The notes beneath the pieces are model-generated. The model had not been told where the DNA came from. It ran no database searches and saw nothing but the letters and a program-made list of their open reading frames with translations. Shown piece after piece: positions 16,532 through 25,029 of a stretch of 64,000 bases of DNA. Location of the stretch: contig NZ_JBFRBB010000003.1 of assembly GCF_040932035.1 (NCBI RefSeq), positions 372,001-436,000 on the forward strand, in the 5' to 3' direction. The first letter of the stretch is position 1; each line of letters begins with the position of its first letter. The DNA is from Hoeflea_A sp040932035. Its GTDB lineage: Bacteria > Pseudomonadota > Alphaproteobacteria > Rhizobiales > Rhizobiaceae. Made by a program: the position numbers and the translations under genes.

Positions 16532-17057
16532 CGCTGAAATAGCCGGCATTCTGGAAACCTGTTTCCACGAAATTGCTGAAACGCGCATGGATGGGATTCC
16601 CATTCTCAACCCGGCGATATCCGTCCGTGCGTTGGGCCTGCAAAAATGGAACGGCTACCGGATTTGCGTTTTGCTGACGCCCTGGTTCATGAATGTGTTG
16701 TTGCTGCCCGAAGATGCCGAAATCGAAGAGGCGGTGCCGGGAGACAAGCGGCTGTTTTCGTTGCCGGCGGGTCGATTTGAATTTATCCGAGGTGAGGAGC
16801 CTGCGATTGGGTCCTTCTGGGCATGCTCGCTTTTTTCGCCTGTTTTGGAGTTTTCGGATCAGCACACGGCTGAGGAGGCGGGTCTGGCGGCGATCGAGGA
16901 ACTGTTGAGCAAACCTGCAGATGAAAGCCCAGCCGGCAATCAACCCGCAAGTCCGGAAGACAAGGCCGGATCGGAAGATGACGGGAATAAAACTCCGAGG
17001 CCATTGAGCCGGCGGGCATTCCTGTCAGGAGCACGTCACGCGGAGGAAATGTCGTGA
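16521..17057 (+). CDS. hupJ: [NiFe]-hydrogenase assembly chaperone HupJ (HybE family)
   Basis: A 178-residue protein. Residues about 1-130 form the HybE domain (ILETCFHEIAETRMDGIPILNPAISVRALGLQKWNGYRICVLLTPWFMN), which binds the hydrogenase small subunit before export. A poorly conserved acidic linker follows. Then comes an unusual C-terminal LSRRAFLSGAR, which looks like the twin-arginine box that the chaperone recognises. Starts at 16515 and 16521 are both possible; the GTGGGG just upstream supports 16521. It overlaps the end of hupI by 11 bases and hupK by 4. Confidence 0.9.
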   Translation: MTRDAEIAGILETCFHEIAETRMDGIPILNPAISVRALGLQKWNGYRICVLLTPWFMNVLLLPEDAEIEEAVPGDKRLFSLPAGRFEFIRGEEPAIGSFWACSLFSPVLEFSDQHTAEEAGLAAIEELLSKPADESPAGNQPASPEDKAGSEDDGNKTPRPLSRRAFLSGARHAEEMS

Positions 17058-18178
17058 GCGCTGAGGGCAGGGTTGTGGTTCATATTGAACGGACGGGCGA
17101 TCCGCGCGCGCGTTTGGATTTTGTGCCGCCCGCAGATATTTCCGGCGTTCTTGCCGGAAGAGTGCCGCGGGAGGCAACCGCCATCATCGGCGCGGTCTAC
17201 CGCCTGTGTGGTATTGCCCAATCTCATGCGAGCGCGATCGCAATGGAGGAAGCCCTCACTTTGGATCCCCCGACAAACACGCAGGTCACACGAACCGTTC
17301 TGACCATGGCGGAATCACTGCGCGAGCATCTGGTGAGGATCGCCCTGGACTGGCCGCGTCTTGTCGGCCGCGATGTAAATGTAAAACCGCTCCGGCCACT
17401 GTTTGATCTGGCCGACCGTCTGGCGGCAAACTACAATGGCGATATGGATGCCTTCGCGGTTGCTGCAGATTGCGAAATGGATATTCCGGTCACTTTGAGG
17501 GTGATCGCGGAGACGGAAGCACGATTGTCAAAACACATATTCTGCGAGCCGTTGACCGACTGGCTTGCCCGCCGCAGTTTGGATGAATTGTTTTCATGGG
17601 CTGACCGGGCCGGTTCCGGTGCAGCCGGCATAATCGCATCCGTGCGCACAAGCGGCGGTTTTCTTATCGGCGCCAAGGCATCGGACTTGTTGCCGGCGGA
17701 CCACGACAGCCTGATCGATCTTTGCAACATGGCCCTTGGGCGGGAGGGCGATGTTCCTGAAACCGGGGTTTATGCGCGTCGGGCGAATGATCCACTGATT
17801 GCCAGCCTGGGCCAAGTCACGCTTGGCGTCAGGCTCGTCAGCCGGCTTGTGGAACTGGCGCGTCTGCCGGCAGAGTTACGGGCGATGCTGACCGGTGCGG
17901 CTCCGGCGCCGCGAGGCGGATCTGTGACGCACGGTACCGGTTCCGGTATCGTAGAAGCCGCCCGCGGTCTGTTGCTGCACCGTGCCCGCATGGAGGACGG
18001 CCGCATTGCCGATTACCGCATAATGGCGCCGACGCAGTGGAATTTTCATCCAAGAGGCATTGCGGCACGTTGTTTAAGCCGTATCGATGGTGAAGATATG
18101 CACAATGTTGAAATGCAGGCGCATATGGTCGTTCAGGCGATCGATCCCTGTGTGGCCTGTGAGGTGAGGGTTCACTGA
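17054..18178 (+). CDS. hupK: Hydrogenase expression protein HupK
   Basis: A 374-residue assembly factor, a distant relative of the hydrogenase large subunit that is thought to act as a scaffold in making the NiFe cofactor. The C-terminal IDPCVACEVRVH echoes the DPCxxCxxH end of large subunits, and APTQWNFHPRG resembles the corresponding large-subunit segment (PTTWNxSPRD). The N-terminal CGVC-type motif is absent, with only RLCGIAQSHA left. The GTG start at 17054 sits behind GGAGGAAATG. Its stop overlaps the hypA start. Confidence 0.9.
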   Translation: MSAEGRVVVHIERTGDPRARLDFVPPADISGVLAGRVPREATAIIGAVYRLCGIAQSHASAIAMEEALTLDPPTNTQVTRTVLTMAESLREHLVRIALDWPRLVGRDVNVKPLRPLFDLADRLAANYNGDMDAFAVAADCEMDIPVTLRVIAETEARLSKHIFCEPLTDWLARRSLDELFSWADRAGSGAAGIIASVRTSGGFLIGAKASDLLPADHDSLIDLCNMALGREGDVPETGVYARRANDPLIASLGQVTLGVRLVSRLVELARLPAELRAMLTGAAPAPRGGSVTHGTGSGIVEAARGLLLHRARMEDGRIADYRIMAPTQWNFHPRGIAARCLSRIDGEDMHNVEMQAHMVVQAIDPCVACEVRVH

Positions 18179-18519
18179 TGCACGAAATGGCGATCTGCGA
18201 GAACATTCTCGGCATTTTGAAGGAACAGGCGCGGTCGCAGAACTATGATCGGGTAACCCGCATATGCCTGGAAGTCGGTCCCTTGTCGGGTGTTGAGATC
18301 GAGGCGCTGAAATTCGGATTCGACGTAGTTACGCGCAACTCCCTGGCGGAAGGTGCAGTGCTTGAGATCAAGGAAACCGACGCCGTCGCATGGTGCATGC
18401 CGTGCGGTCGCGACGTGCCTATCGGAGCGCGATACGACCCTTGCCCGCATTGCGGCTCGCATCAATTGCAGGTCACTTGCGGGGAAGAACTGCGGATCAA
18501 GGAATTGGAGGTGAACTGA
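18178..18519 (+). CDS. hypA: Hydrogenase nickel-incorporation protein HypA
   Basis: A 113-residue nickel metallochaperone that delivers nickel to the large subunit with HypB. His2 and Glu3 of MHEMAIC form the nickel site. The structural zinc motif is present as CMPCG ... CPHCGS (residues about 73-95). It overlaps hupK at the start and hypB by one base at the end, so the hup and hyp genes form one transcription unit. Confidence 0.95.
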   Translation: MHEMAICENILGILKEQARSQNYDRVTRICLEVGPLSGVEIEALKFGFDVVTRNSLAEGAVLEIKETDAVAWCMPCGRDVPIGARYDPCPHCGSHQLQVTCGEELRIKELEVN

Positions 18520-19388
18520 TGTGCAATATATGCGGCTGTGGCCACGACGAGGTTCAGATCGAAAACGCCTCCAAAATGGGTGGGGACAAAACCGGTAAGA
18601 CGGCAATACACCATCATCACGACCACCATCATGATCATAACGGTTCGTTGCACGACTACGCATCGGGGCCGGCCGGGGTCGCCGTGCCCGGCATGAGTCA
18701 GACGCGTTTGATCCAGCTTGAACAGGACATTATGGCCAAGAACGACCGCTATGCGGCGGCGAACCGGCAATATTTCAACGATCGTGGCATTCTGGCGTTG
18801 AACCTGGTTTCAAGTCCCGGTTCAGGCAAGACGACCCTGCTGGTGGAAACGATCCGAAGATTGTCCGGACTGGTCGACTGCTCCGTCATCGAAGGCGATC
18901 AGCAGACATCCGCCGACGCAGAACGGATAAGATCGACCGGCGCACCGGCCTTGCAGATCAACACCGGCAAGGGCTGTCATCTCGATGGGCACATGGTCGG
19001 CCATGCACTGGAAAGCCTATCGCCGAATGAACGCAGTGCCGTATTCATCGAAAATGTCGGCAACCTGGTATGTCCTGCCGCGTTTGATCTTGGCGAAGCC
19101 TTCAAGGTCGCCATCCTTTCCGTTACGGAAGGCGAGGACAAGGCGCTCAAATATCCGGACATGTTTGCCGCTGCGGGGCTCGTCCTCGTCAACAAGATCG
19201 ATCTGCTGCCCTATCTCGATTTTGATATCGACCTTGCCATTGCAAACACCCGAAAGGTCAGTCCGGCAGTCAAGGTGCTGCGGGTTTCGGCCAAGACCGG
19301 AGAGGGTATGGATGGTTGGATCGAATGGATCAGGACCGCGCATGCTATGGCGCTGGCGGGCAGCGAAACCGCCACGATGGAGCTCTAG
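18519..19388 (+). CDS. hypB: Hydrogenase nickel-incorporation GTPase HypB
   Basis: A 289-residue GTPase. The frame is open further upstream, but the ATG at 18519 overlapping the hypA stop gives the canonical start MCNICGCG, a high-affinity nickel motif. A histidine-rich stretch (residues about 29-38, HHHHDHHHDH) can store nickel. GTPase motifs are SSPGSGKTTLL (P-loop, near residue 98), ENVGNLVCP (metal site and G3) and NKIDLLP (G4). It powers nickel transfer from HypA. Confidence 0.96.
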   Translation: MCNICGCGHDEVQIENASKMGGDKTGKTAIHHHHDHHHDHNGSLHDYASGPAGVAVPGMSQTRLIQLEQDIMAKNDRYAAANRQYFNDRGILALNLVSSPGSGKTTLLVETIRRLSGLVDCSVIEGDQQTSADAERIRSTGAPALQINTGKGCHLDGHMVGHALESLSPNERSAVFIENVGNLVCPAAFDLGEAFKVAILSVTEGEDKALKYPDMFAAAGLVLVNKIDLLPYLDFDIDLAIANTRKVSPAVKVLRVSAKTGEGMDGWIEWIRTAHAMALAGSETATMEL

Positions 19389-19400
19389 GGAGATAGGCGA

Positions 19401-19655
19401 ATGTGTCTGGCAATACCGGCCCGGGTGGTTTCTCTGGAGGAAGGCGGCATGGCTGTCGTCGCCCTGGAAGGCGTGAAGAAGAAGATATCTCTCGCTCTTC
19501 TGGAGGATATTGCGGTGGGTGATTTCGTGCTGGTCCACGTAGGATATGCCCTGCACAAGGTCAGCGCCGAGGAAGCCGAACGCACGCTCGAACTCATGGC
19601 GAGTGCCGGCATCCTTGAAGAAGAGCTTGATGAAATGACCGGGGGTGCAGCATGA
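19401..19655 (+). CDS. hypC: Hydrogenase assembly chaperone HypC
   Basis: An 84-residue protein starting MCLAIPARVV, with the essential Cys2. With HypD it carries the Fe(CN)2CO unit to the large subunit. It is the general HypC; HupF at 14647 is the second, specialised copy. The gene has a GGGAGATAGG ribosome region and overlaps hypD by 4 bases. Confidence 0.95.
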   Translation: MCLAIPARVVSLEEGGMAVVALEGVKKKISLALLEDIAVGDFVLVHVGYALHKVSAEEAERTLELMASAGILEEELDEMTGGAA

Positions 19656-20803
19656 AATATGTCGACGAATTCCGCGCCCGCGATCTTGCCACGAAGCTTG
19701 CCTCCGCTATTCGCAATGAGGCCGATCCGGCACGAAGCTACCACCTCATGGAATTTTGCGGCGGGCACACCCACGCGATCTTCCGTTACGGCGTCCAGGA
19801 TCTGATGCCGGACAATGTCAAGTTCGTTCACGGCCCCGGCTGTCCGGTCTGCGTGCTGCCGGTCCGCCGGCTCGACGATGCCGTCGAACTGGCCGAACGC
19901 CACGACGTGATCCTTTGTACCTATGGTGACATGATGCGCGTGCCGGGCACCAAGCAGCGCAGCCTGATCCGGGCAAAGGCGGACGGTGCGGACATCCGCA
20001 TGGTCTATTCGACGCTCGACGCGCTGAAGATCGCCCGGGACAATCCCGACCGTCAGGTCGTGTTCTTTGCTATCGGTTTCGAAACCACCACACCGCCAAG
20101 TGCCGTGGCGATCAAACAGGCCGAAAGGGAAGGCCTTGGGAATTTCTCTGTCTTCTGCAACCACGTTCTGACGCCGGCTGCCATCCAGCACATCCTGCAG
20201 TCACCTGAAGTGCGAGAGATGGGAACGGTGCGTATCGACGGTTTCCTCGGGCCCTCCCATGTCAGTTCGATCATCGGCTCGCAGCCGTACGAGTTCTTCG
20301 CTGGGGAATTTGCCAAGCCGGTGGTCATTGCCGGTTTCGAGCCGCTCGATGTCATGCAGTCGGTGCTGATGCTGGTGCGGCAGATCAATGAGGGGCGTCA
20401 TGAAGTCGAGAACGAATACACCCGCGTCGTCACCCGTGAGGGCAATTTGAAGGCGCAGGAACTGGTATCCGAGGTGTTTGAACTGCGGCGCAGTTTCGAG
20501 TGGCGGGGGCTCGGCTCAGTGCCCTACAGTGCGCTACGGATCCGCGAACGCTTCGCCGCCCTCGATGCCGAAAAACGCTTTGAAGTGTCGGACAAGAAGT
20601 CCCGGGAAGTGAAGTCCTGCGAATGTCCGGCGATCCTGCGCGGTGTCAAAAGACCCACAGACTGCAAACTCTTCGGTAAAGTCTGCACGCCGGACAATCC
20701 GATGGGCTCCTGCATGGTCTCATCCGAGGGCGCCTGCGCCGCTTACTACACCTATGGCCGCTTCCGCGAAATGCCGAAGCCTGCAGGGGAGGTCGCGGCA
20801 TGA
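19652..20803 (+). CDS. hypD: Hydrogenase maturation factor HypD
   Basis: A 383-residue iron-sulfur protein that assembles the Fe(CN)2CO group with HypC. Conserved motifs are all present: FCGGHTHAIFRYG with the active cysteine, HGPGCPVCVLP with the redox CxxC, GFETTTP, and the C-terminal [4Fe-4S] cysteines in CECPAILRG, CKLFGKVCTP and SCMVSSEGACAAYY. The length is normal. It overlaps hypC and hypE by 4 bases each. Confidence 0.97.
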   Translation: MKYVDEFRARDLATKLASAIRNEADPARSYHLMEFCGGHTHAIFRYGVQDLMPDNVKFVHGPGCPVCVLPVRRLDDAVELAERHDVILCTYGDMMRVPGTKQRSLIRAKADGADIRMVYSTLDALKIARDNPDRQVVFFAIGFETTTPPSAVAIKQAEREGLGNFSVFCNHVLTPAAIQHILQSPEVREMGTVRIDGFLGPSHVSSIIGSQPYEFFAGEFAKPVVIAGFEPLDVMQSVLMLVRQINEGRHEVENEYTRVVTREGNLKAQELVSEVFELRRSFEWRGLGSVPYSALRIRERFAALDAEKRFEVSDKKSREVKSCECPAILRGVKRPTDCKLFGKVCTPDNPMGSCMVSSEGACAAYYTYGRFREMPKPAGEVAA

Positions 20804-21837
20804 ACATGATGGAAGCAAAAACATCGGTTCGCCGCGGTTCAGTCGACATGACCCATGGCGGCGGGGGCCGCGCGATGGCCGACCTCATCAAGGACCTGTT
20901 TCATCGCCATTTGAGCAATCCGATCCTGGATCAGGGAAATGACGCTGCCCTGTTCGACGTCCCGCCCGGCCGGCTGGTTATGTCGACGGACGGTCATGTG
21001 ATATCGCCGCTTTTCTTTCCGGGTGGCGACATCGGATCGCTCTCCGTCCACGGAACGCTCAACGATGTGGCGATGGCCGGTGCCCGGCCGCTCTATCTCA
21101 CCGCGTCCTTCATCCTTGAGGAAGGCTTCCCGCTTGCCGATCTGGAGCGGATCGTCCAGTCCATGGCAATGGCCGCTAAACATGCCGGTGTGCCGGTCGT
21201 CACCGGTGACACGAAGGTCGTCGAAAAAGGTAATGGCGACGGTGTTTTCATCACCACCACCGGGCTAGGCGTGGTTCCTGACGGCGTAAATATTTCCGCC
21301 ATGAATGCAAATCCTGGTCAGGCGATTATCGTTTCGGGCCCGATTGGTGATCACGGCGTTGCCATTCTCTCAAAACGCGAAAATCTCGAATTCGAGACCG
21401 AAATTTGTTCCGACTCTGCGGCGCTGCACAAGATGGTGGCGGATATGATTGAAGCCGTGCCCGGCATTGCCGTTTTGCGCGATCCGACGCGCGGCGGATT
21501 GGCATCGACGCTGAACGAAATTGCCGCCGCGGCAAATGTCGGCATGACGCTTGACGAAACGCTTATACCGGTCAGCCGCGACGTTTCGGCCGCCTGCGAA
21601 CTCCTGGGCCTCGACCCGCTCTACGTCGCCAATGAAGGCAAGCTGGTGTGTATTTGCGATGCGGCGGATGCAGATGCGCTTGTGACCGTGATGCAGAGCC
21701 ATGCTGAAGGACGGCAGGCGGCAATTGTCGGCCAGGTGACCGACGATCCCGCTGGTCTCGTGCAGATGAAAACCGAATTCGGCGGCAGCCGCGTGGTCGA
21801 CTGGTTGTCCGGAGAACAATTGCCAAGGATATGCTGA
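20800..21837 (+). CDS. hypE: Hydrogenase expression/formation protein HypE
   Basis: A 345-residue PurM-like ATP-dependent dehydratase that converts the carbamoyl group placed by HypF into the cyanide ligand. The C-terminal PRIC ends in the cysteine that carries the thiocarbamate and thiocyanate, so the active terminus is complete. The N-terminal MTHGGGGRAMADLI and DNDAALFD-like (NDAALFDV) nucleotide-binding motifs are present. The start at 20800 overlaps hypD; ATG 20806 is an alternative. Confidence 0.96.
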   Translation: MNMMEAKTSVRRGSVDMTHGGGGRAMADLIKDLFHRHLSNPILDQGNDAALFDVPPGRLVMSTDGHVISPLFFPGGDIGSLSVHGTLNDVAMAGARPLYLTASFILEEGFPLADLERIVQSMAMAAKHAGVPVVTGDTKVVEKGNGDGVFITTTGLGVVPDGVNISAMNANPGQAIIVSGPIGDHGVAILSKRENLEFETEICSDSAALHKMVADMIEAVPGIAVLRDPTRGGLASTLNEIAAAANVGMTLDETLIPVSRDVSAACELLGLDPLYVANEGKLVCICDAADADALVTVMQSHAEGRQAAIVGQVTDDPAGLVQMKTEFGGSRVVDWLSGEQLPRIC

Positions 21838-21838
21838 A

Positions 21839-23539
21839 ATGATGCGCGTCCTGCTGTTGTGCCATAGTTTCAATTCGCTCAGCCAGCGGCTGCATGCCGA
21901 GTTGCGGGCGGCCGGATACGACGTGTCGGTCGAACTGGACATCAATGACGCGGTGGCGCAAGAGGCGGTCCGGCTCCATGAGCCGGACGTGATCGTCGCG
22001 CCGTTTTTGAAGCGTGCGATCCCGCAATCCGTCTGGCAGGATCATATCTGCCTGATTGTGCATCCCGGACCGGTTGGAGACAGTGGTCCGTCATCCCTGG
22101 ACTGGGCGGTTGCCGAAGGCCGTAAGACATGGGGCGTAACCGTCCTGCAGGCGGAAGAGGAACTGGATGCCGGACCCGTTTGGGCGCATCGCAAATTTCC
22201 CATGCGCAAGGCACCCAAATCGAGCCTCTACAGGCATGAAGTAACCGAGGCGGCAGTGGAAGCCGTCTTCGAAGCGCTCGGTAAAATCGGAAAAGGCGAT
22301 AAGCAGCCAATATCGCCCGATGCATTTGACGGTGTCGAACGGGTCTGGCGAAACGCCATGCGCCAGAGCGACCGGAAGATCAACTGGAGCCAGGACGAAG
22401 CGGATACGGTGGTCTGCAAGATCAACGCCGCGGATGGTATGCCGGGCGTGCTGGATGAGCTGTTCGGAGAACCTGTCTATCTGTTTAATGCGCGGCCTGC
22501 TCCAGGCTTGAACGGTGCGCAGCCGGGACAGGTCGTGGCAAAATCCGGCAAGGCGATTGCGCAGGCTACCTGTGACGGCGCGGTCTGGATCGGCCATGTG
22601 CGTGTCAATCACCCGGAAGCCATCAAACTGCCGGCAACCCATGTGTTCGCGACGCAGTCAGGCTCCCTTCCTGAAAGGTCCGGGTACAGGGAGATCAGCT
22701 ACGTGGAACGGGGCCCGGTCGGTTTTCTCAATTTCGCTTTCTACAACGGCGCCATGGGCACAGGTGACTGCGAGGAGCTGCTTGCCGCCTATCGCAATGC
22801 TATTGCGCGGCCGACCAAGGTGCTGGTGCTCATGGGCGGTCCGGACCACTGGTCCAACGGCCTCAATCTGAATCTGATCGAGGATGCGGAAAGCCCCGCC
22901 GATGAATCTTGGCGCAATATCAACGCGATGGACGATCTGACCGAGGCGGTGATCCGGACGACGGACAAGTTCGTCATATCTGCGATTTGCGGAAATGCAG
23001 GCGCTGGCGGCGTGTTCCTGGCCCGTGCGGCCGACGAGGTCTGGCTGCGTGCGGGTGCGATCCTCAACCCGCACTACAAGGATATGGGCAATCTTTACGG
23101 CTCGGAATACTGGACCTATCTGCTGCCTATGCATGTCGGGGCGGAAAGGGCGGAAAAGATCGCTGCGGCACGGCTGCCGATGGGTGCCGAAGAGGCCCGC
23201 GCGCTCGGTCTTGCCGACCTGGTGCTGAATGTCGGCAGAGGCGGATTTGATGCGGAGGTCGAGCGGCTTGCCGGTGCGGCGGCTAGCGATGCCGCACTGG
23301 ACGGCAGGCTGAAGGCCAAGGCGGAACGCCGTAATCGCGATGAGGCGGTCAAGCCGCTTTCGGCTTACCGCACCGACGAACTTTCTCGCATGAAGCGCAA
23401 TTTTTACGGCTTTGATCCAAGCTATCATGTCGCCCGCTACAATTTTGTTCGCAAGGTACCGAAATCCAGGACACCGCTGACGCTGGCCCGTCACCGGGCC
23501 GGTGGAGCGGTCGTGCGCCGGGCAGGGGAGGTTGCCTGA
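21839..23539 (+). CDS. hypX: Hydrogenase maturation protein HypX/HoxX (CO ligand synthesis)
   Basis: A 566-residue two-domain enzyme. Residues about 1-250 are a formyltetrahydrofolate-hydrolase/transferase-like domain (HPGPVGDSGPSSLDWAV with the family GPSSLDW loop, then WGVTVLQAEEELDAGPVWA). Residues about 280-540 are an enoyl-CoA hydratase/isomerase-like domain (GNAGAGGVFLARAADEVWLRAGAILNPHYKDMGNLYGSEYW). HypX makes the CO ligand of the NiFe site from a formyl group in aerobic bacteria. It starts one base after the hypE stop and overlaps hoxA by one base. Its presence fits hydrogenase assembly in air. Confidence 0.94.
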   Translation: MMRVLLLCHSFNSLSQRLHAELRAAGYDVSVELDINDAVAQEAVRLHEPDVIVAPFLKRAIPQSVWQDHICLIVHPGPVGDSGPSSLDWAVAEGRKTWGVTVLQAEEELDAGPVWAHRKFPMRKAPKSSLYRHEVTEAAVEAVFEALGKIGKGDKQPISPDAFDGVERVWRNAMRQSDRKINWSQDEADTVVCKINAADGMPGVLDELFGEPVYLFNARPAPGLNGAQPGQVVAKSGKAIAQATCDGAVWIGHVRVNHPEAIKLPATHVFATQSGSLPERSGYREISYVERGPVGFLNFAFYNGAMGTGDCEELLAAYRNAIARPTKVLVLMGGPDHWSNGLNLNLIEDAESPADESWRNINAMDDLTEAVIRTTDKFVISAICGNAGAGGVFLARAADEVWLRAGAILNPHYKDMGNLYGSEYWTYLLPMHVGAERAEKIAAARLPMGAEEARALGLADLVLNVGRGGFDAEVERLAGAAASDAALDGRLKAKAERRNRDEAVKPLSAYRTDELSRMKRNFYGFDPSYHVARYNFVRKVPKSRTPLTLARHRAGGAVVRRAGEVA

Positions 23540-25029
23540 TGGCTGCGATGCCGACCATTTTGATCATCGACGATGAGGTCCGCTCGCTTGAATCGATGGA
23601 GCGGATCCTGCGCGGTGATTTCGACGTCAAGACCGCGTCGAATATTGCCGATGCCAATGCCATATTGGCGGAGCACTGGCTGCAGGTTGTCGTCTGCGAT
23701 CAGCGCATGCCGGATCAGACCGGTGTCGAGTTCCTGAAGAGCGTGAGGGAGCGCTGGCCGGATATTATCCGCATGATCGTGTCCGGCTATACCGATGCAA
23801 ATGACATTATTGACGGTATCAACGATGCCGGGATCTTTCAGTACATCACCAAGCCCTGGCACCCCGAAAACCTTATCTTGACGTTAAAGAACGCCTGCCG
23901 TCTCTACGACCTTCAGCGCGAGAACGAGCTTCTTGCGGTGGAACTGAAAATGTCGCCATCCGCCGCCGGCAAAAAGCTTTCCGAACGGCGTGATCAGCTG
24001 CGCAAGGACTATGATTTCGACGATGGCATCGTCCGCGGTCCCGACAGCCCGATGAACGCTGTTTGCGCAACCCTGCGCCAGATCGCGCCTTACGACGTTT
24101 CGGTGCTCCTGTCGGGCGCATCCGGTACCGGCAAGGAACTGGCTGCAAGGGTGCTGCACTACGGATCGCTGCGCTGGAACAAGCCCTTTGTTGTCGAAAA
24201 TTGCGGTGCGCTGCCCGACGAGCTGCTGGAAAGCGAACTCTTCGGCCACAAGCGCGGTGCGTTCACCGGCGCGATCGAGGATCACGTCGGCATATTCGAG
24301 CGGGCAAATGGCGGCACCGTTTTCCTCGATGAGATCGGCGAGGTCTCACCGGCCTTTCAGGTCAAGCTGCTTCGTGTCCTGCAGGAAGGCGAAATCCGCC
24401 CCGTCGGCGCTGCCAACACACGGAAAGTGGATGTGCGGGTCATCGCCGCCACGAACCGGGACCTGGAGGAAGAAGTCAGGATGGAGCGGTTCCGGGCGGA
24501 TCTGTATTACCGTCTCGCCGGCATCGTCGTCCGCCTGCCGGATCTGAAGGATCGGCGCAATGACATTCCGGTTCTGGCGAGGACACTTTTGACGCGGGCC
24601 ATGAGCGCTCTCGGCAAGCGCGTTGAAGGATTGAGCGAAGAGGCCATCGAGTGCCTGACAAACTATCCGTGGCCGGGAAATGTGCGTGAGCTGCAAAACG
24701 AGATCCAGCAGATGCTGGTGCTCGGTCAGGAAGACAGCGTGCTCGGAGCGGAGCTTTTGTCCGGGCATATATTGAGATCGGATCCGGCTGGCGGAGATGT
24801 GGACGACATTGACGACATCGCTGCGATGGAGGGAACGCTGCGGGACCGGATCGGAGCCCTGGAATCCCGCATCATTCGCGAGACGCTGATCCGCAACCGC
24901 TGGAACAAGTCGAAAGCAGCGGCCGAACTCGGCCTGTCCCGCGTTGGGCTGAGGGCCAAACTTGAAAGATATGGATTGGGGAAAGTCAAACCCTTGCCAA
25001 CGCGCAAGGTTGCTGGCTCCAATAAATAG
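23539..25029 (+). CDS. hoxA: Hydrogenase transcriptional activator HoxA/HupR (NtrC family)
   Basis: A 496-residue response regulator. Residues 5-120 are a receiver domain with phosphoacceptor Asp54 (VVVCDQRMPD). Residues about 170-400 are the AAA+ sigma-54 interaction domain, with Walker A GASGTGKE, an intact GAFTGA loop and Walker B TVFLDEIGE. The C-terminal Fis-type helix-turn-helix (WNKSKAAAELGLSRVGLRAKLERYGL) is complete. HoxA-type regulators activate hydrogenase promoters, and in this family the unphosphorylated form is often the active one. Two consensus sigma-54 promoters (9399 and 13886) are its obvious targets. It is followed without a gap by hoxJ. Confidence 0.96.
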   Translation: MAAMPTILIIDDEVRSLESMERILRGDFDVKTASNIADANAILAEHWLQVVVCDQRMPDQTGVEFLKSVRERWPDIIRMIVSGYTDANDIIDGINDAGIFQYITKPWHPENLILTLKNACRLYDLQRENELLAVELKMSPSAAGKKLSERRDQLRKDYDFDDGIVRGPDSPMNAVCATLRQIAPYDVSVLLSGASGTGKELAARVLHYGSLRWNKPFVVENCGALPDELLESELFGHKRGAFTGAIEDHVGIFERANGGTVFLDEIGEVSPAFQVKLLRVLQEGEIRPVGAANTRKVDVRVIAATNRDLEEEVRMERFRADLYYRLAGIVVRLPDLKDRRNDIPVLARTLLTRAMSALGKRVEGLSEEAIECLTNYPWPGNVRELQNEIQQMLVLGQEDSVLGAELLSGHILRSDPAGGDVDDIDDIAAMEGTLRDRIGALESRIIRETLIRNRWNKSKAAAELGLSRVGLRAKLERYGLGKVKPLPTRKVAGSNK

